Source of the DNA: Hippasteria phrygiana
Lineage: Eukaryota > Echinodermata > Asteroidea > Valvatida > Goniasteridae
Direction of reading: 5' to 3'
DNA length: 64,000 nt
Assembly: GCA_037893225.1 (NCBI GenBank)
Contig: JAZGUH010000103.1
Location: 3,906,001-3,970,000 of the forward strand
Part shown: positions 52,101 to 63,396 of the stretch, piece after piece
Position numbering within the stretch: the first letter of the stretch is position 1
How the letters are laid out: each line of letters starts with the position of its first letter
The notes under the pieces: generated by a model
Database searches by the model: none
What the model was told of the DNA's origin: nothing
The model's input: only the letters and a program-made list of their open reading frames with translations
Position numbers and translations under genes: made by a program

Positions 52101-55100
52101 ATTGACCAAATCCAGTAATTTTCACACGTATGGGTAGCTTAGATATAGCGCAACAATTTCAGACCATCGCCAGCTTCACAGCGTTAGAACTCTTCGAGAA
52201 AATTCAAACCTCGCACCTAATTTCTTCCCGTGAACTCTGTGTGCGTTCTTCCGTTTACTGCATTGTGACTGTTTAACGTTTGCCACATTTTCAGATGAAC
52301 GCCCCTCCTTTCCCTGTTCATAATTGAATGGTATATTGACCAAATCCAGTAATTTGTACACGTATGGGTAGCTTAGATATAGCGCAACAATTTCAGACCA
52401 TCGCCAGCTTCACAGCGTTAGATCTCTTCGAGAAAAATCAAACCTCGCATCAAATTTCTTCCTGTGAACTCTGTGTGCGTTCTTCCGTTTACTGCATTGT
52501 GACTGCTTAACGTTTGCCACATTTTCAGATGAACGCCCCTCCTTTCCCTGTTCATAATTGAATGGGATATTGACCAAATCCAGCAATGTTCACACGTATG
52601 GGTAGCTTAAATCTAGCGCAACAAATTGAGACCATCGCCAGCTTCACAGCGTTAGAACTCTTCGAGAAAATTCAAACCTCGCAACAAATTTCTTCACATG
52701 AACTCTGTGTGCGTTCTCCCGTTTACTGTATTGTGGCTGCTTAACGTTTGCCAAATTTTCAGATGAACGCCCCTCCTTTCCCTGTTCATAATTGAATGGT
52801 ATATTGACCAAATCCAGTAATTTTTACACGTATGGGTAGCTTAGATATAGCGCAACAATTTCAGACCATCGCCAGCTTCACAGCGTTAGAACTCTTCGAG
52901 AAAATTCAAACCTCGCAACAAATTTCTTTCTGTGAACTCTGTGTGCGTTCTTCCGTTTACTGCATTGTGGCTGCTTAACGTTTGCCAAATTTTCAGAAGA
53001 ACGCCCCTCCTTTCCCTGTTCATAATTGAATGGGATATTGACCAAATCCAGTAATTTGTACACGTATGGGTAGCTTAGATATAGCGCAACAATTTCAGAC
53101 CATCGCCAGCTTCACAGCGTTAGAACTCTTCGAGAAAATTCAAACCTCGCACCTAATTTCTTCCCGTGAACTCTGTGTGCGTTCTTCCGTTTACTGCATT
53201 GTGACTGTTTAACGTTTGCCACATTTTCAGATGAACGCCCCTCCTTTCCCTGTTCATAACTGAATGGAATATTGACCAAATCCAGCAATTTTCACACGTA
53301 TGGGTAGCTTAAATCTAGCGCAACAATTTGAGATCATCGCCAGCTTCACAGCGTTAGAACTCTTCGAGAAAATTCAAACCTCGCAACAAATTTCTTCCCA
53401 TGAACTCTGTGTGCGTTCTCCCGTTTACTGCATTGTGGCTGCTTAAAGTTTGCCAAATTTTCAGATGAACGCCCCTCCTTTCCCTGTTCATAATTGAATG
53501 GTATATTGACCAAATCCAGTAATGTTTACACGTATGGGTAGTTTAGATATAGCGCAACAATTTCAGACCATCGCCAGCTTCACAGCGTTAGATCTCTTCG
53601 AGAAAAATCAAACCTCGCATCAAATTTCTTCCTGTGAACTCTGTGTGCGTTCTTCCGTTTACTGCATTGTGACTGCTTAACGTTTGCCACATTTTCAGAT
53701 GAACGCCCCTCCTTTCCCTGTTCATAATTGAATGGGATATTGACCAAATCTAGTAATTTTCACACGTATGGGTAGCTTAGATCTAGCGCAACAATTTCAG
53801 ACCATCGCCAGCTTCATAGCGTGAGAACTCTTCGAGAAAATTCAAACCTCGCACCTAATTTCTTCCCGTGAACTCTGTGTGCGTTCTCCCGTTTACTGCA
53901 TTGTGACTGCTTAACGTTTGCCACATTTTCAGATGAACGCCCCTCCTTTCCCTGTTCATAATTGAATGGTATATTGACCAAATCCAGTAATTTTTACACG
54001 TATGGGTAGCTTAGATATAGCGCAACAATTTCAGACCATCGCCAGCTTCACAGCGTTAGAACTCTGCGAGAAAATTCAAACCTCGCAACAAATTTCTTCC
54101 CATGAACTCTGTGTGCGTTCTCCCGTTTACTGCATTGTGGCTGCTTAAAGTTTGCCAAATTTTCAGATGAACGCCCCTCCTTTCCCTGTTCATAATTGAA
54201 TGGTATATTGACCAAATCCAGTAATGTTTACACGTATGGGTAGCTTAGATATAGCGCAACAATTTCAGACCATCGCCAGCTTCATAGCGTGAGAACTCTT
54301 CGAGAAAATTCAAACCTCGCACCTAATTTCTTCCCGTGAACTCTGTGTGCGTTCTCCCGTTTACTGCATTGTGACTGCTTAACGTTTGCCACATTTTCAG
54401 ATGAACGCCCCTCCTTTCCCTGTTCATAATTGAATGGGATATTGACCAAATCCAGCAATGTTCACACGTATGGGTAGCTTAAATCTAGCGCAACAAATTG
54501 AGACCATCGCCAGCTTCACAGCGTTAGAACTCTTCGAGAAAATTCAAACCTCGCAAGAAATTTCTTCACATGAACTCTGTGTGCGTTCTCCCGTTTACTG
54601 TATTGTGGCTGCTTAACGTTTGCCAAATTTTCAGATGAACGCCCTCCTTTCCCTGTTCATAATTGAATGGTATATTGACCAAATCCAGTAATTTTTACAC
54701 GTATGGGTAGCTTAGATATAGCGCAACAATTTCAGACCATCGCCAGCTTCACAGCGTTAGAACTCTGCGAGAAAATTCAAACCTCGCAACAAATTTCTTT
54801 CTGTGAACTCTGTGTGCGTTCTTCCGTTTACTGCATTGTGGCTGCATAACGTTTGCCAAATTTTCAGAAGAACGCCCCTCCTTTCCCTGTTCATAATTGA
54901 ATGGGATATTGACCAAATCCAGTAATTTTCACACGTATGGGTAGCTTAGATATAGCGCAACAATTTCAGACCATCGCCAGCTTCACAGCGTTAGAACTCT
55001 TCGAGAAAATTCAAACCTCGCACCTAATTTCTTCCAGTGAACTCTGTGTGCGTTCTTCCGTTTACTGCATTGTGACTGTTTAACGTTTGCCACATTTTCA

Positions 55101-55443
55101 GATGAACGTCCCTCCTTTCCCTGTTCATAACTGAATGGAATATTGACCAAATCCAGCAATTTTCACACGTATGGGTAGCTTAAATCTAGCGCAACAATTT
55201 GAGATCATCGCCAGCTTCACAGCGTTAGAACTCTTCGAGAAAATTCAAACCTCGCAACAAATTTCTTCCCATGAACTCTGTGTGCGTTCTCCCGTTTACT
55301 GCATTGTGGCTGCTTAAAGTTTGCCAAATTTTCAGATGAACGCCCCTCCTTTCCCTGTTCATAATTGAATGGTATATTGACCAAATCCAGTAATGTTTAC
55401 ACGTATGGGTAGCTTAGATATAGCGCAACAATTTCAGACCATC

Positions 55444-57781
55444 GCCAGCTTCACAGCGTGAGAACTCTTCGAAAAATTCAAACCTCGCACCTAATTTCTT
55501 CCTGTGAATTCTGTGTGCGTTCGTCCGTTTACTGCATTGTGACTGCTTAACGTTTGCCACATTTTCAGATGAACGCCCCTCCTTTCCCTGTTCATAATTG
55601 AATGGTATATTGACCAAATCCAGTAATTTTTACACGTATGGGTAGCTTAGATATAGCGCAACAATTTCAGACCATCGCCAGCTTCACAGCGTTAGATCTC
55701 TTCGAGAAAATTCAAACCTCGCACCTAATTTCTTCCCGTGAACTCTGTGTGCGTTCTCCCGTTTACTGCATTGTGACTGCTTAACGTTTGCCACATTTTC
55801 AGATGAACGCCCCTCCTTTCCCTGTTCATAATTGAATGGGATATTGACCAAATCCAGCAATGTTCACACGTATGGGTAGCTTAAATCTAGCGCAACAAAT
55901 TGAGACCATCGCCAGCTTCACAGCGTTAGAACTCTTCGAGAAAATTCAAACCTCGCAACAAATTTCTTCACATGAACTCTGTGTGCGTTCTCCCGTTTAC
56001 TGTATTGTGGCTGCTTAACGTTTGCCAAATTTTCAGATGAACGCCCCTCCTTTCCCTGTTCATAATTGAATGGTATATTGACCAAATCCAGTAATTTGTA
56101 CACGTATGGGTAGCTTAGATATAGCGCAACAATTTCAGACCATCGCCAGCTTCACAGCGTTAGAACTCTTCTAGAAAATTCAAACCTCGCAACAAATTTC
56201 TTTCTGTGAACTCTGTGTGCGTTCTTCCGTTTACTGCATTGTGGCTGCTTAACGTTTGCCAAATTTTCAGAAGAACGCCCCTCCTTTCCCTGTTCATAAT
56301 TGAATGGGATGTTGACCAAATCCAGTAATTTTCACACGTATGGGTAGCTTAGATATAGCGCAACAATTTCAGACCATCGCCAGCTTCACAGCGTTAGAAC
56401 TCTTCGAGAAAATTCAAACCTCGCACCTAATTTCTTCCCGTAAACTCTGTGTGCGTTCTTCCGTTTACTGCATTGTGACTGTTTAACGTTTGCCACATTT
56501 TCAGATGAACGCCCCTCCTTTCCCTGTTCATAACTGAATGGAATATTGACCAAATCCAGCAATTTTCACACGTATGGGTAGCTTAAATCTAGCGCAACAA
56601 TTTGAGATCATCGCCAGCTTCACAGCGTTAGAACTCTTCGAGAAAATTCAAACCTCGCAACAAATTTCTTCCCATGAACTCTGTGTGCGTTCTCCCGTTT
56701 ACTGCATTGTGGCTGCTTCAAGTTTGCCAAATTTTCAGATGAACGCCCCTCCTTTCCCTGTTCATAATTGAATGGTATATTGACCAAATCCAGTAATGTT
56801 TACACGTATGGGTAGCTTAGATATAGCGCAACAATTTCAGACCATCGCCAGCTTCACAGCGTGAGAACTCTTCGAAAAATTCAAACCTCGCACCTAATTT
56901 CTTCCTGTGAATTCTGTGTGCGTTCGTCCGTTTACTGCATTGTGACTGCTTAACGTTTGCCACATTTTCAGATGAACGCCCCTCCTTTCCCTGTTCATAA
57001 TTGAATGGGATATTGACCAAATCCAGCAATGTTCACACGTATGGGTAGCTTAAATCTAGCGCAACAAATTGAGACCATCGCCAGCTTCACAGCGTTAGAA
57101 CTCTTCGAGAAAATTCAAACCTCGCAACAAATTTCTTCACATGAACTCTGTGTGCGTTCTCCCGTTTACTGTATTGTGGCTGCTTAACGTTTGCCAAATT
57201 TTCAGATGAACGCCCCTCCTTTCCCTGTTCATAATTGAATGGTATATTGACCAAATCCAGTAATTTGTACACGTATGGGTAGCTTAGATATAGCGCAACA
57301 ATTTCAGACCATCGCCAGCTTCACAGCGTTAGAACTCTTCTAGAAAATTCAAACCTCGCAACAAATTTCTTTCTGTGAACTCTGTGTGCGTTCTTCCGTT
57401 TACTGCATTGTGACTGTTTAACGTTTGCCACATTTTCAGATGAACGTCCCTCCTTTCCCTGTTCATAACTGAATGGAATATTGACCAAATCCAGCAATTT
57501 TCACACGTATGGGTAGCTTAAATCTAGCGCAACAATTTGAGATCATCGCCAGCTTCACAGCGTTAGAACTCTTCGAGAAAATTCAAACCTCGCAACAAAT
57601 TTCTTCCCATGAACTCTGTGTGCGTTCTCCCGTTTACTGCATTGTGGCTGCTTAAAGTTTGCCAAATTTTCAGATGAACGCCCCTCCTTTCCCTGTTCAT
57701 AATTGAATGGTATATTGACCAAATCCAGTAATGTTTACACGTATGGGTAGCTTAGATATAGCGCAACAATTTCAGACCATC
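55444..57781 (+). repeat. 10-monomer unit, copy 1 (2338 bp)
   Basis: Order: J 55444 (233 bp), D/E 55677, G 55911, H 56145, K 56379, I 56613, J 56847 (233 bp), G 57080, H/K hybrid 57314, I 57548. H monomers here have TTCTAGAAAA (G28 to T), which creates TCTAGA. K at 56379 has CCCGTAAAC. I at 56613 has the stop TAA changed to TCA. Inside the unit, J...G recurs after 1169 bp for G (55911/57080). Confidence 0.87.
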
Positions 57782-60119
57782 GCCAGCTTCACAGCGTGAG
57801 AACTCTTCGAAAAATTCAAACCTCGCACCTAATTTCTTCCTGTGAATTCTGTGTGCGTTCGTCCGTTTACTGCATTGTGACTGCTTAACGTTTGCCACAT
57901 TTTCAGATGAACGCCCCTCCTTTCCCTGTTCATAATTGAATGGTATATTGACCAAATCCAGTAATTTTTACACGTATGGGTAGCTTAGATATAGCGCAAC
58001 AATTTCAGACCATCGCCAGCTTCACAGCGTTAGATCTCTTCGAGAAAATTCAAACCTCGCACCTAATTTCTTCCCGTGAACTCTGTGTGCGTTCTCCCGT
58101 TTACTGCATTGTGACTGCTTAACGTTTGCCACATTTTCAGATGAACGCCCCTCCTTTCCCTGTTCATAATTGAATGGGATATTGACCAAATCCAGCAATG
58201 TTCACACGTATGGGTAGCTTAAATCTAGCGCAACAAATTGAGACCATCGCCAGCTTCACAGCGTTAGAACTCTTCGAGAAAATTCAAACCTCGCAACAAA
58301 TTTCTTCACATGAACTCTGTGTGCGTTCTCCCGTTCACTGTATTGTGGCTGCTTAACGTTTGCCAAATTTTCAGATGAACGCCCCTCCTTTCCCTGTTCA
58401 TAATTGAATGGTATATTGACCAAATCCAGTAATTTGTACACGTATGGGTAGCTTAGATATAGCGCAACAATTTCAGACCATCGCCAGCTTCACAGCGTTA
58501 GAACTCTTCTAGAAAATTCAAACCTCGCAACAAATTTCTTTCTGTGAACTCTGTGTGCGTTCTTCCGTTTACTGCATTGTGGCTGCTTAACGTTTGCCAA
58601 ATTTTCAGAAGAACGCCCCTCCTTTCCCTGTTCATAATTGAATGGGATGTTGACCAAATCCAGTAATTTTCACACGTATGGGTAGCTTAGATATAGCGCA
58701 ACAATTTCAGACCATCGCCAGCTTCACAGCGTTAGAACTCTTCGAGAAAATTCAAACCTCGCACCTAATTTCTTCCCGTAAACTCTGTGTGCGTTCTTCC
58801 GTTTACTGCATTGTGACTGTTTAACGTTTGCCACATTTTCAGATGAACGCCCCTCCTTTCCCTGTTCATAACTGAATGGAATATTGACCAAATCCAGCAA
58901 TTTTCACACGTATGGGTAGCTTAAATCTAGCGCAACAATTTGAGATCATCGCCAGCTTCACAGCGTTAGAACTCTTCGAGAAAATTCAAACCTCGCAACA
59001 AATTTCTTCCCATGAACTCTGTGTGCGTTCTCCCGTTTACTGCATTGTGGCTGCTTAAAGTTTGCCAAATTTTCAGATGAACGCCCCTCCTTTCCCTGTT
59101 CATAATTGAATGGTATATTGACCAAATCCAGTAATGTTTACACGTATGGGTAGCTTAGATATAGCGCAACAATTTCAGACCATCGCCAGCTTCACAGCGT
59201 GAGAACTCTTCGAAAAATTCAAACCTCGCACCTAATTTCTTCCTGTGAATTCTGTGTGCGTTCGTCCGTTTACTGCATTGTGACTGCTTAACGTTTGCCA
59301 CATTTTCAGATGAACGCCCCTCCTTTCCCTGTTCATAATTGAATGGGATATTGACCAAATCCAGCAATGTTCACACGTATGGGTAGCTTAAATCTAGCGC
59401 AACAAATTGAGACCATCGCCAGCTTCACAGCGTTAGAACTCTTCGAGAAAATTCAAACCTCGCAACAAATTTCTTCACATGAACTCTGTGTGCGTTCTCC
59501 CGTTTACTGTATTGTGGCTGCTTAACGTTTGCCAAATTTTCAGATGAACGCCCCTCCTTTCCCTGTTCATAATTGAATGGTATATTGACCAAATCCAGTA
59601 ATTTGTACACGTATGGGTAGCTTAGATATAGCGCAACAATTTCAGACCATCGCCAGCTTCACAGCGTTAGAACTCTTCTAGAAAATTCAAACCTCGCAAC
59701 AAATTTCTTTCTGTGAACTCTGTGTGCGTTCTTCCGTTTACTGCATTGTGGCTGCTTAACGTTTGCCAAATTTTCAGAAGAACGCCCCTCCTTTCCCTGT
59801 TCATAATTGAATGGGATGTTGACCAAATCCAGTAATTTTCACACGTATGGGTAGCTTAGATATAGCGCAACAATTTCAGACCATCGCCAGCTTCACAGCG
59901 TTAGAACTCTTCGAGAAAATTCAAACCTCGCACCTAATTTCTTCCCGTAAACTCTGTGTGCGTTCTTCCGTTTACTGCATTGTGACTGTTTAACGTTTGC
60001 CACATTTTCAGATGAACGCCCCTCCTTTCCCTGTTCATAACTGAATGGAATATTGACCAAATCCAGCAATTTTCACACGTATGGGTAGCTTAAATCTAGC
60101 GCAACAATTTGAGATCATC
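57782..60119 (+). repeat. 10-monomer unit, copy 2 (2338 bp)
   Basis: Order: J 57782, D/E 58015, G 58249, H 58483, K 58717, I 58951, J 59185, G 59418, H 59652, K 59886. It carries the same TTCTAGA, GGGATGTTGACC and CCCGTAAAC markers as copy 1. H and K at the end are intact, whereas copy 1 has them fused at 57314. Confidence 0.87.
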
Positions 60120-62694
60120 GCCAGCTTCACAGCGTTAGAACTCTTCGAGAAAATTCAAACCTCGCAACAAATTTCTTCCCATGAACACTGTGTCCGTTCT
60201 CCCGTTTACTGTATTGTAACTGTTTAACGTTTGCCACATTTTCAGATGAACGCCCCTCCTTTCCCTGTTCATAATTGAATGGGATATTGACCAAATCCAG
60301 CAATGTTCACACGTATGGGTAGCTTAAATCTAGCGCAACAAATTGAGACCATCGCCAGCTTCACAGCGTTAGAACTCTTCGAGAAAATTCAAACCTCGCA
60401 ACAAATTTCTTTCTGTGAACTCTGTGTGCGTTCTTCCGTTTACTGCATTGTGACTGCTTAACGTTTGCCACATTTTCAGATGAACGCCCCTCCTTTCCCT
60501 GTTCATAATTGAATGGGATATTGACCAAATCCAGTAATTTTCACACGTATGGGTAGCTTAGATATAGCGCAACAATTTCAGACCATCGCCAGCTTCACAG
60601 CGTTAGAACTCTTCGAGAAAATTCAAACCTCGCAACAAATGTCTTCCTGTGAACTCTGTGTGCGTTCTTCCGTTTACTGCATTGTGACTGCTTAACGTTT
60701 GCCACATTTTCAGATGAACGCCCCTCCTTTCCCTGTTCATAATTGAATGGGATATTCACCAAATCCAGTTATTTTCACACGTATGGGTAGCTTAGATCTA
60801 GCGCAACAATTTCAGACCATCGCCAGCTTCATAGCGTGAGAACTCTTCGAGAAAATTCAAACCTCGCACCTAATTTCTTCCCGTGAACTCTGTGTGCGTT
60901 CTCCCGTTTACTGCATTGTGACTGCTTAACGTTTGCCACATTTTCAGATGAACGCCCCTCCTTTCCCTGTTCATAATTGAATGGGATATTGACCAAATCC
61001 AGCAATGTTCACACGTATGGGTAGCTTAAATCTAGCGCAACAAATTGAGACCATCGCCAGCTTCACAGCGTTAGAACTCTTCGAGAAAATTCAAACCTCG
61101 CAACAAATTTCTTCACATGAACTCTGTGTGCGTTCTCCCGTTTACTGCATTGTGGCTGCTTAACGTTTGCCAAATTTTCAGATGAACGCCCCTCCTTTCC
61201 CTGTTCATAATTGAATGGTATATTGACCAAATCCAGTAATGTTTACACGTATGGGTAGCTTAGATATAGCTCAACAATTTTAGACCATCGCCAGCTTCAC
61301 AGCGTTAGAACTCTTCGAGAAAATTCAAACCTCGCAACAAATTTCTTCCAGTGAACTCTGTGTGCGTTCTTCCGTTTACTATATTGTAACTGTTTAACGT
61401 TTGCCACATTTTCAGATGAACGCCCCTCCTTTCCCTGTTCATAATTGAATGGGATATTGACCAAATACAGCAATTTTCACACGTATGGGTAGCTTAGATC
61501 TAGCGCAACAATTTGAGATCATCGCCAGCTTCACAGCGTTAGAACTCTTCGAGAAAATTCAAACCTCGCAACAAATTTCTTCCCGTGACCTCTGTGTGCG
61601 TTCTCCCGTTTACTGCATTGTGGCTGCTTAACGTTTGCCAAATTTTCAGAAGAACGCCCCTCCTTTTCCTGTTCATAATTATATGGTATATTGACCAAAT
61701 CCAGTAATTTTCACACGTATGGGTAGCTTAGATATAGCGGAACAATTTCAGACCATCGCCAGCTTCACAGCGTTAGAACTCTTCGAGAAAATTAAAACCT
61801 CGCAACAAATGTCTTCCTGTGAACTCTGTGTGCGTTCTTCCGTTTACTGCATTGTGACTGCTTAACGTTTGCCACATTTTCAGATGAACGCCCCCCCTTT
61901 TCCCTTTTCATAATTGAATGGGATATTCACCAAATCCAGTTATTTTCACACGTATGGGTAGCTTAGATCTAGCGCAACAATTTCAGACCATCGCCAGCTT
62001 CATAGCGTGAGAACTCTTCGAGAAAATTCAAACCTCGCACCTAATTTCTTCCCGTGAACTCTGTGTGCGTTCTCCCGTTTACTGCATTGTGACTGCTTAA
62101 CGTTTGCCACATTTTCAGATGAACGCCCCTCCTTTCCCTGTTCATAATTGAATGGGATATTGACCAAATCCAGCAATTTTCACACGTATGGGTAGCTTAA
62201 ATCTAGCGCAACAATTTGAGACCATCGCCAGCTTCACAGCGTTAGAACTCTTCGAGAAAATTCAAACCTCGCAACAAATTTCTTCCCATGAACTCTGTGT
62301 GCATTCTCCCGTTTACTGCATTGTGGCTGCTTAACGTTTGCCAAATTTTCAGATGAACGCCCCTCCTTTCCCTGTTCATAATTGAATGGTATATTGACCA
62401 AATCCAGTAATTTTTACACGCATTGGTAGCTTAGATATAGCGCAACAATTTCAGACCATCGCCAGCTTCACAGCGTTAGAACTCTTCGAGAAAATTCAAA
62501 CCTCGCAACAAATTTCTTTCTGTTAACTCTGTGTGCGTTCTCCCGTTTACTGCATTGTGACTGCTTAACGTTTGCCACATTTTCAGATGAACGCCCCTCC
62601 TTTCCCTGTTCATAATTGAATGGGATATTGACCAAATCCAGCAATTTTCACACGTATGGGTAGCTTAAATCTAGCGCAACAATTTGAGACCATC
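60120..62694 (+). repeat. Divergent monomer zone with many private mutations
   Basis: Eleven monomers (60120, 60354, 60588, 60822, 61056, 61290, 61524, 61758, 61993, 62227, 62461) mix type signatures and carry many changes seen nowhere else that I found: GAACACTGTGTCCG, TAGCTCAAC, TTTTAGACC, CAAATACAG, GTGACCTC, CCTTTTCCTG, AATTATATGG, TAGCGGAAC, ATTAAAACC, GTGCATTC and CACGCATTGG. The monomers at 60588 and 61758 form a 5-monomer (1170 bp) related pair: both have AAATGTCTTCCTGTG and GATATTCACC, and both are followed by E. Confidence 0.82.
61758..61992 (+). repeat. 235-bp monomer, the only one longer than 234 bp
   Basis: The C/T-rich block reads as seven C, TTTT, CCC, TTTT instead of CCCCTCCTTTCCCTGTT, a net gain of one base. 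It could be true decay in a less homogenised copy or a sequencing error in a homopolymer. Confidence 0.7.
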
Positions 62695-63396
62695 GCCAGC
62701 TTCACAGCGTTAGAACTCTTCGAGAAAATTCAAACCTCGCAACAAATTTCTTCCCATGAACTCTGTGTGCGTTCTCCCGTTTACTGCATTGTGGCTGCTT
62801 AACGTTTGCCAAATTTTCAGATGAACGCCCCTCCTTTCCCTGTTCATAATTGAATGGTAAATTGACCAAATCCAGTATTTTTTACACGTATGGGTAGCTT
62901 AGATATAGCGCAACAATTTCAGACCACCGCCAGCTTCACAGCGTTAGAACTCTTCGAGAAAATTCAAACCTCGCACCTAATTTCTTCCTGTGAATTCTGT
63001 GTGCGTTCGTCCGTTTACTGCATTGTGACTGCTTAACGTTTGCCACATTTTCAGATGAACGCCCCTCCTTTCCCTGTTCATAATTGAATGGTATATTGAC
63101 CAAATCCAGTAATTTTTACACGTATGGGTAGCTTAGATATAGCGCAACAATTTCAGACCATCGCCAGCTTCATAGCGTGAGAACTCTTCGAGAAAATTCA
63201 AACCTCGCACCTAATTTCTTCCCGTGAACTCTGTGTGCGTTCTCCCGTTTACTGCATTGTGACTGCTTAACGTTTGCCACATTTTCAGATGAACGCCCCT
63301 CCTTTCCCTGTTCATAATTGAATGGGATATTGACCAAATCCAGCAATTTTCACACGTATGGGTAGCTTAAATCTAGCGCAACAATTTGAGACCATC
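62695..63396 (+). repeat. 3-monomer repeat I-J-E, copy 1 (702 bp)
   Basis: Monomers at 62695 (I-like, CCCATG with CTTAACG), 62929 (J with GAATTC) and 63163 (E). It differs from copy 2 by GGTAAATTG, TATTTTTTAC and GACCACCGCC. Confidence 0.87.

Larger units (their letters stand above)
45619..55443 (+). repeat. Copy B of the tandem segmental duplication (42 monomers, 9825 bp)
   Basis: Starts directly where copy A ends. The left junction is visible: the monomer before 45619 ends in CAATTTCAGACCATC, whereas the one before 36027 ends in CAATTTGAGATCATC, so the two differ outside the block. Only six base differences to copy A were noticed by eye, including C46109 against T36517, plus three monomer-scale differences between 47959 and 49127. 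After 55443 copy B continues into a J monomer, while copy A runs into the start of copy B. Confidence 0.9.

Noticed and set aside
5119..59610. Many 60-73 codon open frames, mostly on the minus strand, as possible genes
   Set aside because: They are the same few stretches of the monomer read again and again. Those I checked on the minus strand (5119-5322, 11472-11657) start at TTG or GTG rather than ATG. None exceeds 73 codons in 64 kb, and they follow repeat variants rather than any codon constraint.
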